In this document: positions 1 to 7,559 of the stretch, in pieces | Layout: each line of letters opens with the position of its first letter | Position numbering within the stretch: the first letter of the stretch is position 1 | Assembly: GCA_028554795.2 (NCBI GenBank) | Contig: CM068835.1 | Location: forward strand, 60,077,219 to 60,141,218 | DNA: 64,000 bases | Direction of reading: 5' to 3' | Source: Sinohyriopsis cumingii | Lineage: Eukaryota > Mollusca > Bivalvia > Unionida > Unionidae | Program-made: the position numbers and the translations under genes | Notes under the pieces: generated by a model | What the model was told of the DNA's origin: nothing | Databases searched by the model: none | What the model saw: the letters and a program-made list of their open reading frames with translations, nothing else

Positions 1-685
1 TCTGATGGCTGCTAATGATGCCACTTACAAAACCAAAATCGAAGATGCCAGACTCTACGTGCGACGTGTGGAAGTGTTGCCTAAAGTAGGTAACGACATC
101 AGTCAGACGTTGAGCAGAACGACCGCCAAGTATCCGATACGACGAGTGGAAGTGAAAACCTTCATCATTCCTGCTGGACAGCGATCCATGACCGAAGATC
201 ATCTGTTCCAAGGACAGTTACCCAAGCGTTTGATTGTTGGTATCGTCAAGAATTCAGCCTTCAACGGAGCCTACAACGAAAATCCTTTCAACTTTCATCA
301 TTACAATGTGTCCAAAATCGAAGTCAGTCGCGACGGCAAGACCTTGTGTACCCGACCTTTCGAGCCTAACTTTGGTGCCGCGAAGAATTATTTGAGATCG
401 TACTTGTCCCTGTACGAAGCTACTGGACAGTTAGGAACCAACACCAGTCACGGCATTACGTACGACGATTATGCAGGAGGCTATGCTTTGTGGGCCTTCG
501 ATTTCACTCCAGACCAAGGCAGCGACGAGGGACATTTCCACCCTATAAAATCTGGCCAGATTCGTGTGGAAATTCAGTTTGCGAGTCCACTACCCCCAGA
601 GAACACAGTGAACGTCATCCTGTATGCCGAATTCGATAATACCATAGAAATCAACAGTTTGAGAGAAGTCATCCTAGATTACTAG
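1..685 (+). CDS. Polinton major capsid protein, C-terminal part (element A)
   Basis: This open frame runs in from the window edge and ends at 685. It matches the C-terminal part of the Polinton double jelly-roll major capsid family, the group often labelled F54H12.2-like in animal genomes. Recognisable family stretches are AKYPIRRVEVKTF, GQLPKRLIVGIV, NPFNFHHYNV, and the ending VILYAEFDN. The protein would form the icosahedral shell. The same stretch recurs in element B. The gene 691-1176 starts six bases after the stop, so the two are tightly packed. The family assignment rests on remembered motifs and was not searched. Confidence 0.85.
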   Translation, partial: LMAANDATYKTKIEDARLYVRRVEVLPKVGNDISQTLSRTTAKYPIRRVEVKTFIIPAGQRSMTEDHLFQGQLPKRLIVGIVKNSAFNGAYNENPFNFHHYNVSKIEVSRDGKTLCTRPFEPNFGAAKNYLRSYLSLYEATGQLGTNTSHGITYDDYAGGYALWAFDFTPDQGSDEGHFHPIKSGQIRVEIQFASPLPPENTVNVILYAEFDNTIEINSLREVILDY

Positions 686-690
686 AAACC

Positions 691-1176
691 ATGGAAGACT
701 GTTATCCCTCTTTACCTAGTGGAGAAACTTTGGACATGAAATGTGAGGAGACCGTAGAAAAAGAAGAAGTGATCATGATGAAGTCGAGATGGCCAGAACA
801 AGAAGCCCATTTAGTCTGCTGTTTTGCCAAACACTTGGTCGACAAAATGACGGAATTGATCAAGAAAAATTGGTATGGATGTCAAAACGATCATCCCAGT
901 CAAATTCAACACGATAAATGCATGATGTTGAGCCAAGAAGAAAAATTGGACGAGTATCTGGACGAAGCTTGGAGTCTCATCTCGAACAAAGACGTGTTGC
1001 ACCAGTGGTATAAAGACTTGCGTGAACATTCTTGTCCACCATTAACCACACAAGAGATCCATCGTATCGAAGCTCTCCTGAATCAGAGTGAGGAAACAGA
1101 ACGAATAACCGTTTATTCGTCAGACATTTTCAAGCAAAAAGTCAGGATCGAATTGACGACGTATTATTACCTGTGA
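691..1176 (+). CDS. Uncharacterised Polinton protein between capsid and protease (element A)
   Basis: This is a 161-residue open frame starting just after the capsid stop and running into the protease leader. It has an acidic N-terminus, a tryptophan-containing helical middle (KSRWPEQEAHLVCCFAKH) and a second helical part rich in Asp, Glu and Trp. No signal peptide or membrane segment is visible. A homologous stretch lies in the same place in element B (53498-53979). I do not recognise the family. The fixed position in the structural block suggests a virion or assembly role, which is inference. Confidence 0.6.
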   Translation: MEDCYPSLPSGETLDMKCEETVEKEEVIMMKSRWPEQEAHLVCCFAKHLVDKMTELIKKNWYGCQNDHPSQIQHDKCMMLSQEEKLDEYLDEAWSLISNKDVLHQWYKDLREHSCPPLTTQEIHRIEALLNQSEETERITVYSSDIFKQKVRIELTTYYYL

Positions 1177-1202
1177 AGAAGAAGAAGAAAAAACACAAAA
1201 CA

Positions 1203-1763
1203 ATGGATACCTGGGAACTTTATTACCTTTTGAACCACAGTTCGTATACGGCTTCTTGGAATCCTGTCGTCTGTGCTAAAGATGAACTCCCTCATCGCAA
1301 ACCTAAAGACCATCAAGCTTACGTGATCAACACGGACGACAGTCATCTCCCAGGAACCCACTGGGTAGCCGTCTACTTTCCTCAAGAAGGATGTGTGGAA
1401 TATTTCGATTCGTACGGATTGCCCCCTTTGGAAGACGATATCATTGACTTTATGAGAAGAAATGCTCAAACCACCCGATTCAATAACGTGAAATTACAAG
1501 GCACAGATTCCTTGGTGTGTGGACAATATTGTGTGTATTTTCTGCATCATCGCAGCCTGGGCTATTCCTTAGAACATTTAGTGACTCATTTCGATCCTCG
1601 TTCTTCTGCTAGAAATGATGTGAAAGTAGATCGATGGTTTTGTGGCCATTATGCTTATCTTTTGTCTCAAGCTAGGAAACGTAGTGTCCATCAATGGCCT
1701 AATGATTTCCAACAGTGGAAATCACAATTTCATTCACAACGTTGTCAGCCCTGTTTAAAGTAG
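1203..1763 (+). CDS. Polinton cysteine protease, adenain/Ulp1-like (element A)
   Basis: The frame encodes 186 residues from the ATG at 1203. It shows the adenovirus-protease pattern: His53 in GTHWVAVYF, Asp69 in YFDSYG, Gln99 in VKLQGTDS and Cys106 in VCGQYC. The seven-residue Q-to-C spacing equals that of adenain. In adenoviruses and Polintons this enzyme cleaves virion precursors during maturation. The reading frame extends upstream through a lysine run, but the ATG at 1203 begins the region matching the family and is also conserved in B (54020). A candidate poly(A) signal follows at 1876, unlike the next three genes. Confidence 0.88.
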   Translation: MDTWELYYLLNHSSYTASWNPVVCAKDELPHRKPKDHQAYVINTDDSHLPGTHWVAVYFPQEGCVEYFDSYGLPPLEDDIIDFMRRNAQTTRFNNVKLQGTDSLVCGQYCVYFLHHRSLGYSLEHLVTHFDPRSSARNDVKVDRWFCGHYAYLLSQARKRSVHQWPNDFQQWKSQFHSQRCQPCLK

Positions 1764-1875
1764 ATTGTCCATTGAGAAAAAATGTTTGTGATTTGAAAAA
1801 AATTGTTTGATGTTATAGTGTTGGATTATTGTTAAAAAATGTTAGAGTTCTTGTTTAGTGTTAAGTGATTTTTTG

Positions 1876-1881
1876 AATAAA
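1876..1881 (+). terminator. Candidate poly(A) signal after the protease (A)
   Basis: AATAAA lies about 110 bases after the protease stop in an AT-rich stretch, and is conserved in element B at 54688. It marks this block as ordinarily polyadenylated, in contrast with the histone-like ends of the following genes. Confidence 0.6.
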
Positions 1882-2010
1882 AAATGTTGTGTTTTGAAAA
1901 AAAATGCCTTTGTGGTTTGTTTAGCTATAAGAATGTTGGATTGATGCTCTTTCATTTCTTACTATCCCTCTCATGACACTCACTGAACGTTGCGACTCAA
2001 AAACCGTGTG

Positions 2011-2046
2011 GGGATGTTTTCCTTCACGTCCGCGCTTTGACTTTAA
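2011..2046 (+). promoter_or_regulatory. Repeated Polinton promoter module, copy A1
   Basis: GGGATGTTTTCCTTCACGTC runs straight into CGCGCTTT, followed by a weak TATA-like TTTAAG about 56 bases before the ATG at 2102. The same module precedes the other small right-end genes of A and B, so it is probably their shared promoter. Confidence 0.7.
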
Positions 2047-2101
2047 GAACCGGGGTTGTTTCCAGTCTAACCATCCATTGTTTACTCATCCTCCTACGAA
2101 G

Positions 2102-2452
2102 ATGTGCTCCAAACTAGCTAAGCTCAACGAAGCCTACGTGAATTTGCATAGGGTCAGACACAGTCTGATACCGAAGCCAGAAGAAATAGAGAATGTGAGA
2201 ATGTTAAAAATCACTGAAGACCTGATAGAAGAGCTCTTCAGAGAAGAAATGAACAGGGAAAAAGAAGAATGGACAGAGAAGTACAGACTTCAGAGACAGC
2301 AGCAACAACAACAACCGCAGCAGCAACCTGAAGCTGACAGAGGCTTTGTCGATTGTCGTATCGACACCAAAGAGTTCTTCTTCTCTTTCCGAAGAAGCAG
2401 ACCTATCGCCAGAAAGTCTATCCTCAGAGGACATCGCATTCTTAGAAACTAA
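2102..2452 (+). CDS. Small Q-rich coiled-coil protein, right-end gene 1 (element A)
   Basis: This frame encodes 116 residues from ATG 2102. The frame is open further upstream, but that part overlaps the promoter module, so 2102 is preferred. An N-terminal helical part (KLAKLNEAYVNLHRVRHSL) is followed by charged helix, a glutamine run with a proline, and a basic C-terminus rich in Arg and Ser. The gene lies between a promoter module and a histone-type stem-loop at 2483. Its homologue in B has a longer glutamine run. Function is unknown. The first helix resembles that of right-end gene 2, so the genes may be old duplicates. Confidence 0.7.
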   Translation: MCSKLAKLNEAYVNLHRVRHSLIPKPEEIENVRMLKITEDLIEELFREEMNREKEEWTEKYRLQRQQQQQQPQQQPEADRGFVDCRIDTKEFFFSFRRSRPIARKSILRGHRILRN

Positions 2453-2482
2453 AAAAAGAATGCCATAGCAAAAACAAAAAAC

Positions 2483-2498
2483 TGCCCTTTTCAGGGCT
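2483..2498 (+). terminator. Histone-type 3' stem-loop, copy A1
   Basis: The sequence TGCCCT-TTTC-AGGGCT forms a five-pair stem (the outermost pair is mismatched) with a TTTC loop and is followed by ACCCA. It starts 31 bases after the stop codon. A purine run, AGAAAAGAAA, begins at 2511, where the histone downstream element would lie. Confidence 0.8.
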
Positions 2499-2809
2499 AC
2501 CCAATACTCTAGAAAAGAAATAACAATCGATTTGCCAATGTGTGTAGGTAGAGTAGTGTGAATATAAACACTAACTCTTTTATAAAACATGTGAGGGTAT
2601 GTGTTTGTGTGTTTGTGTTTGTAAGTGCTCACGTAAGTTGGTATGGATAGTAGATTAAAATGATGTTTGTTTGTTTTTTGGCTGTTAGAGGTGTATAATT
2701 GGGGTTAGATTGGATTGCTTTGGGTATGTGGATAGTCAATTGAAGTGATTTATAAAAAATTTTAAAATAGTGATGGGTAGCATAAAAAAGTGAGTGAGTG
2801 TTTCTTTTA

Positions 2810-2902
2810 GGTCCGCGCGTTGTTGTTTGGTCATGATCCAGGTAAGATCAATTTTATGTTATTAGGGGATGTTTTCCATCACGTCCGCGCTTTCAGTATA
2901 AA
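2810..2902 (+). promoter_or_regulatory. Double promoter module A2
   Basis: A half copy (GGTCCGCGCGTT) is followed by GGTCATGATC...AGGTAAGATCAATTTTATG, then a full GGGATGTTTTCCATCACGTC module and TATAAA at 2897-2902. The ATG of the next gene is 54 bases beyond the TATA box. This half-plus-full layout recurs at 55638-55727 in B. Confidence 0.75.
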
Positions 2903-2955
2903 TTGAAACTCGTTCGGCAGTCCAGCTACCCTTCTTGATTGATCAACAGTAAAAA

Positions 2956-3387
2956 ATGAGCAGCAGACTGACTAAATTGATGGAACTTCAGATGCATCTG
3001 GAGTATGCCAGATACCTACTGAACGAGCTGACTGCGGAGGCCCTTGTGGAAGAAGTGAGAATAGAACAGGAGGAGGAGGAGAGAAAAATGAAAGAAGAGA
3101 ATGAAAGAAAGAGAGAGATCAGGTGTCACCCTATGATGAACCCTGTGTGCAAGGTGACACCTGAGGCAAGGACATCTCGCCAGCCTGTAGCTGAACCACA
3201 ATCACAACGAAGACAAAGACAAAGAAGACAGAGGGAAGAAGAAGTGTTCACTATTCCGCAAACGGAGGAGTGGGATAGTGAAGCCACTCACCCACCGTCT
3301 GCTATTCAAACAAGTCATGTGAATTGGACTAATGATTGGAGTAGACGTTGTGTCTGTGGTGCCAGACCCGGAAGGTGCCACCATTAA
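2956..3387 (+). CDS. Small charged coiled-coil protein, right-end gene 2 (element A)
   Basis: The frame encodes 143 residues. A leading amphipathic helix (LTKLMELQMHLEYARYLL) is followed by a Glu/Lys/Arg-rich helix, a variable middle and a conserved cysteine tail, RRCVCGARPGRC, ending in HH. The tail recurs almost unchanged in the B copy while the middle differs in length and sequence, which suggests that the two ends of the protein are constrained. It is preceded by the double promoter module and followed by a histone-type stem-loop at 3416. I do not recognise the family. Confidence 0.7.
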   Translation: MSSRLTKLMELQMHLEYARYLLNELTAEALVEEVRIEQEEEERKMKEENERKREIRCHPMMNPVCKVTPEARTSRQPVAEPQSQRRQRQRRQREEEVFTIPQTEEWDSEATHPPSAIQTSHVNWTNDWSRRCVCGARPGRCHH

Positions 3388-3415
3388 CCAGGGGCCTCTG
3401 AAGTTAAAAAAAAAC

Positions 3416-3431
3416 AGCCCTTTTCAGGGCT
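3416..3431 (+). terminator. Histone-type 3' stem-loop, copy A2
   Basis: AGCCCT-TTTC-AGGGCT is a perfect 6-bp stem with a TTTC loop, starting 29 bases after the stop. The purine run AAGAAAAGAAA follows 11-13 bases later. The downstream spacer (GCCAATGTGTGTAGGTAGAG and on) is shared with copy A1. Confidence 0.85.
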
Positions 3432-3663
3432 ACCAAATACTCAAGAAAAGAAATAACTATCAATTTGCCAATGTGTGTAGGTAGAGTAGTGTGAATATAA
3501 ACACTAACTCTTTTTTAATAGTGGAAGTGTATGTGTTTGTGTGTTTGTGTTTGTAACTAATCAAGTAAGTTTGTGTGAATAGTAGATTATGGGTTTTTTA
3601 TTGTTTCTTAGCGTATGTGAAGAGTATAGTTAGGGTTTTATTATATGAAATGAAAAAAGTAGG

Positions 3664-3769
3664 GGGATGTTTTCCTTCACGTCCGCGCGTTGTTAGGTCA
3701 TGATCTAGGTAAGATCAATTTTATGTTTTAGGGGGATGTTTTCCTTCACGTACGCGCTTTAAGTATAAG
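3664..3769 (+). promoter_or_regulatory. Double promoter module A3
   Basis: Two copies of the GGGATGTTTTCCTTCACGT module flank the GGTCATGATCTAGG...AAGATCAATTTTATG segment. A TATAAG box at 3764 and a conserved leader lead to the ATG at 3810. Confidence 0.75.
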
Positions 3770-3809
3770 AACCCACAGTATTCGTCGTTCAAACCATTCT
3801 ACAGAGAAG

Positions 3810-4142
3810 ATGGCTTCGAACCACCTGGATAAATTTCAATCATTGCAAGACGTCCTTGACAATTTGGGCATGATAGAACAAATGCTCGTACGACTAGTTG
3901 AAGACCACTATTCTTATAGTCCGCATAGAGTAAAAATGGAGATTAACAACTTACGAAAAGCAAAGGACATGATAACTGGTGTGATGAAGGAAATAAAGGA
4001 GGAGAAGGAGGATGAAGAGGAAAAGATAAGAATAAGAACATGGAACGAAAAAATTGAAAAAGAAGAAGAAAATGAGAAGAGGAAGAAAGAAGAGGAGGAA
4101 GAGGAGGAGAAAAAAAAAGAAGAGAAAGAGTGTTGGAGATAA
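3810..4142 (+). CDS. Small charged helical protein, right-end gene 3 (element A)
   Basis: The frame encodes 110 residues. The N-terminal 45 residues (MASN.LDK..LQDVLDNLG and EDHYSYSPHRVKMEINNL) are shared with copies in B (56708) and C (63564, minus). The rest is a Lys/Glu-rich stretch likely to form a single long helix. The 5' leader is also conserved among the three elements. The histone-type stem-loop at 4199 lies inside the terminal repeat. No enzyme motif is visible. Low-complexity Lys/Glu runs make database matches unreliable. Confidence 0.7.
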   Translation: MASNHLDKFQSLQDVLDNLGMIEQMLVRLVEDHYSYSPHRVKMEINNLRKAKDMITGVMKEIKEEKEDEEEKIRIRTWNEKIEKEEENEKRKKEEEEEEEKKKEEKECWR

Positions 4143-4191
4143 AATAAGAAGTTGGTGGAGGAAAAGAAGAAATTAGAAGCAGAAGAAGAAA

Positions 4192-4433
4192 ACCCAAAGG
4201 CCCTTTTCAGGGCCCCATATTTCTCGAAAAGAGATAGCTTTTCCATTGCCTACCCCTTTTTTTATTTTTTAATTAATTATATCGTCCCACAATTTTTCTC
4301 TATGTTAAATTCCCATTGAGGCTATATGTTCCCACGATTTTTCTCCATGTTAAATTTCCATTGAGGCTATATGTTCCCAGGGGTGCTTTTAATGCTAATT
4401 CCCATTGAGGCTATAATATCCCCCTTCACTACT
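4192..4433 (+). repeat. Right terminal inverted repeat of Polinton A
   Basis: The repeat starts with the histone-like signal and continues with units of the type ATGTTAAATTTCCATTGAGG-CTA-TATGTTCCCACGATTTTTC, ending CACTACT. It is related to the B and C ends but differs in the unit sequence. The left partner is outside the window. Confidence 0.8.
4199..4214 (+). terminator. Histone-type 3' stem-loop in the terminal repeat, copy A3
   Basis: CCCAAA precedes the perfect stem-loop GGCCCT-TTTC-AGGGCC. AAAAGAG lies at 4227-4233, 13 bases beyond the stem. AAAAGAG is complementary to the CUCUUUU core known from the vertebrate U7 snRNA 5' end. Confidence 0.85.
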
Positions 4434-4659
4434 TATAATACTCAAGTCAGCTGCATTATTAAAGATATCACTGTCACTTAGGACCGAGCTTAAGGAAGCT
4501 TATGCTGCTTGTTTAAGCCTAAACATTTCTTTTCTTCAATTTTCCATGATTGCGTTCAAATAAATGCTGGTTTAAATAAAAAATCTATTGTAATAAGCAG
4601 AGATTATTAATGCCATATTTTAAACCCTGTTGTTAGGGATTACTTTACGATTTGTATAA

Positions 4660-5055
4660 AACCGTATCCTAAATCTCAGCTTTAAGACTTATTTAAAGAG
4701 TTGTATACTACCATACTCTAAGTGTCAGCTGTAGGACTTACTTAAAGGGGGCCCCGAAAGGCCAAGTTGTCTAAAGCCTTCACTCACTGAAACGGATCAC
4801 TGCATCTCACCTTTGTCTCTGTGGGTTCTAGGGTCGGGCTCGGCCAGTGTGAGTATGTAAGAAAGTTGGCCGGTAGCTTCTCGTGGGTCGGTGGTTCTTT
4901 CTGGGGTTTTCCTGGGTTCTTCCTCCATTTTTATTGGCCGCCATGTATAGCCCATCATGTGCTGGAAAATGGCGTTAAACAACAACACATTTTACTTCAA
5001 GAGATTCATACTACCGTATTCTAATTCTCAGCTTTAAAATTTATTTAAAGATTTT
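4660..5055 (+). repeat. Short tandem units split by a SINE
   Basis: Units of about 50 bases (core ATCTCAGCTTTAAGACTTAT, then TTAAAG) occur at about 4662 and 4715, and again at about 5015 on the other side of the SINE at 4748-4992. The SINE therefore landed inside a small older repeat array. The sequence between 4440 and 4660 shows nothing else. Confidence 0.5.
4748..4992 (+). mobile_element. tRNA-derived SINE, CAA-tail family, copy 1
   Basis: The head (GGCCCCGAAAGGCCAAGTTG) and a degraded B box are followed by the family body (TCGTGGGTCGGTGGTTCTTT) and the ending GGCGTTAAAC plus AACAACA. Likely target duplication: TACTTAAAG (4739-4747) against TACTTCAAG (4993-5001). Better-kept copies lie at 24070 and 61236. 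Confidence 0.8.
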
Positions 5056-5967
5056 CCCTGTGTTTTAAGTCATTAGAATGTTTCTACCATATATGAAAAT
5101 CGAAATCGCAAAATTAAACAAAATAGCGAACTATGAATTTACAACGGAAACTTCAAATTCAAAGTTATTCATATTTTCCTGGATATCAGTCGTGCGATAA
5201 TTTGATCAGAGGCAATAACATGGCGCCAGGTTTCGAGATTATTCTGATTTTCCAAATGACACCTTTACATTATTGTGTGAAAACTATTTTTGGCATACAA
5301 AGTCGTTAAAAAAAAGTACGAAAAAGGACAAAATAGACACGTTTTCACAGATGTCCTCACTATTTTTATAATTAAATATGGATTGTAAATACGTAAATTG
5401 CTCAAAAGTGCAATAAATCAATCAACAGAACATAGCTGACATCTTTGTGTTGTTCTTGAAATAGCTCCTCACTAAATGATACGAAGCTGAATATGACAAC
5501 CGTAAAGAAACAAACGCAGCAGCAACAACAACAACAAAGACGCGATTGTTTTAGTTTCATTTTATTACTTCTCTTTTCCAGTATATTTGGTGTTGAAATA
5601 ATTATGAACTAATGTATCAAGCAATTCCAAGGAGTGCATTACAGCTGCGGGACGATGCTCAATTGCTATATGATACGATTCTGTTTTCTTTTTTTTTTCT
5701 TTCTTCCAAACTTACGTAATGTAAAAGAAAGATCAAGCTTTAGCTTTGTTTCTTTTTATTGTAACTTTCGGCGTGTCGATGTAGCAATCTCAAGGGTTAG
5801 TGGGTCATTTTGTGCGAAAATAGAATATTGTTTAACATACACACAGATTAAGAAATTCACATGATTATCGTATCCCGGAATCTGCTTTTACTGTCCGACA
5901 ATTACTGTAAGATCTTGATCTTCCTGAATGACACAGATGAACATTTCTATTGACCTTGATCCATGAT
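5056..5967. other. Intergenic, no feature seen
   Basis: This is AT-rich sequence with a short CAG/CAA run near 5517 and a poly-T run near 5690. I see no coding, RNA or transposon signal in it. Confidence 0.5.
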
Positions 5968-5975
5968 GTGTCGAG

Positions 5976-6112
5976 CAGGCCCGGCCCTAGGGCAAGGCGA
6001 ACGAGGCAACCGCCGAGGGACCCGCGCTTTCAAGCAATGCAATTGTTTTTGCTTGGGACCCCGCGCTCATCGCTTGCTGCCTTGGGCCCCATACATCCTA
6101 GGGTCGGGCCTG
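5976..6112. mobile_element. hAT-type MITE, 137 bp
   Basis: This GC-rich element starts CAGGCCCGGCCC and ends GGGTCGGGCCTG, an inverted pair. An exact 8-bp duplication, GTGTCGAG, flanks it at 5968-5975 and 6113-6120. The eight-base duplication and CAG/CTG ends fit the hAT superfamily. It has no coding capacity. Confidence 0.85.
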
Positions 6113-6120
6113 GTGTCGAG

Positions 6121-7437
6121 TAATAAATCAATAACCTTCTTTCTCCTTTCTCAGCTCGATGTCCGCCCAGGCAAACCCGGGTCGGCTTTGGTGTGTCCTA
6201 GAGAATGAAATATAGCTCCCAATTCGACAGCATGCTATAGCCAATAATGTGTTAAATGTGTCGTTAAAACGAATAAACAAATCCTCCTTAATAACAAAGC
6301 CCAAATATTACACCAGTAATCATTTCCATACTGCAAAACTGTGTTTACATAAATCGGACCTTGATGTTTGTGTGTGTGCGTGCGCGCAATAAACTGACAA
6401 CAAACGGTGCAAAACTAGTTTCTAACTAGCCTGAGTTTCGACTTCAAATGAGTTTTTTTCAAAGGCAAATACAAAACAGAGACAAGATTAAGAAAAACAG
6501 AAAAATCGTTAAAGTTACAAAACTTTACACGACTATTTATACAGGAATAAAATCCTCGAAATATTTTATGCTTCAGCTAGTTTACTTCAACTTGATGTTG
6601 ATGCTGAAAAATATTTTATATAGACCTAGAAATTGATGACCCATATCGCCGTCTGTTATTTTATGTAAACTTACGTAAACGCAAATTATATCCCGGACTC
6701 TTCATTGCTATAATAGTAACTTAAGGTGATTGGGTGACTAATAAGCAAATTTAGATAATTATTTAAAACAAAATGCGCCGGCTGCAAGCGCATGATTTTA
6801 TTTGTGCGTGGCTGTCTTTTTCTAGTCTTCTTGGTTTAAACCGCTTGGTTTCAATGTTCTAAAGTGGCGTATCCAGTAAGATTCCTTTTCTCTCCTGGCT
6901 TCGGAACTCCAGTTGGGGTTGTAAGCTATTGCAAAAAGTGTTATATCACCGAAAGTGTGGCCACGGCAGGAAAAGTGTTTTGCGCCCGGGCTTCTGTGTC
7001 ATCCAATCAGATCTATGAAGGTTGATCTTTTTGTGTAGCTCTTCATTTTCTACGACAAAATGAGGGCTACACATCTTTCACGCGATGAGACAAATTACAT
7101 TATCTGTTTTGCACGTTTTGTTTGGACCACGTATGCTCCGTTTTTCTCTTGTCAATGCGCTAGAAAATGTGCTGGTGTCTATCATATGCTGACAGGTTTT
7201 GCACCTTCAATCGCCACATGAGCCAGAATCACTAGGATGATCTTGGTTAATGATTGGCGTTAGCTTCGCCCTGACTAGTCTGTCTTTGAGGTTTTTTGGT
7301 ATCCGGTAGGCTACTACATGATTTTTTCATCAGGATTAACTTTAAAACCCCAAAGACAGATAGAGACCAGCACGTTTTCTAGCACAGTTATACAATTAAG
7401 CCTCTCGGTCACATTGCATAGAGATTACGCTATTTAA
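6121..7437. other. Intergenic, no feature seen
   Basis: This is mixed-composition sequence with a short TG/CG run near 6370. I see no convincing gene, RNA or named repeat. Confidence 0.45.
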
Positions 7438-7555
7438 AGTGGGTCAGTGGTTCTTTCCGGGATTTTCCCAGGTTCTTCCTCCACCATTTATACTGGCCGT
7501 CATGTATAACCTATCTTGTGCTGAAAATGGCGTTGAACCCTACAACAACAACAAC
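7438..7555 (+). mobile_element. SINE 3' fragment, CAA-tail family
   Basis: It matches the family body from GTGGGTCAGTGGTTCTTTCC through CACCATTTATACTGGCCG to the GGCGTTGAACCC end and a (CAA)n tail. The tRNA-like head is missing, so this is a 5'-truncated copy. Confidence 0.8.
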
Positions 7556-7559
7556 GGCA

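Larger units (their letters stand above)
1..4433 (+). mobile_element. Polinton/Maverick element A, right part only
   Basis: This is the right-hand portion of a Polinton, cut on the left by the window edge. In order it carries the end of a capsid gene, a small unknown gene, an adenain-like protease, three short charged genes each with its own promoter and histone-like stem-loop, and a terminal inverted repeat ending ...ACTACT at 4433. The next six bases, TATAAT (4434-4439), are the candidate target duplication, but its partner lies outside the window. Gene order and sequence match the right end of element B. In one 60-base stretch compared by eye, 57 bases agree. The visible part looks fairly well preserved; whether the whole element is intact cannot be judged. 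Confidence 0.93.

Noticed and set aside
2483-4214. Host histone gene cluster
   Set aside because: No histone-fold coding sequence lies near any stem-loop; every copy follows a Polinton gene.
3914-4246. Minus-strand Ser/Phe-rich open frames opposite right-end gene 3 (also 56806-57204, and plus 63543-63812)
   Set aside because: They are mirror images of Lys/Glu-rich purine runs; the sense genes have promoters, conserved starts and 3' signals.
5963-6208. 81-residue open frame
   Set aside because: It runs through a hAT-type MITE and its target duplications; chance coding from GC-rich sequence.
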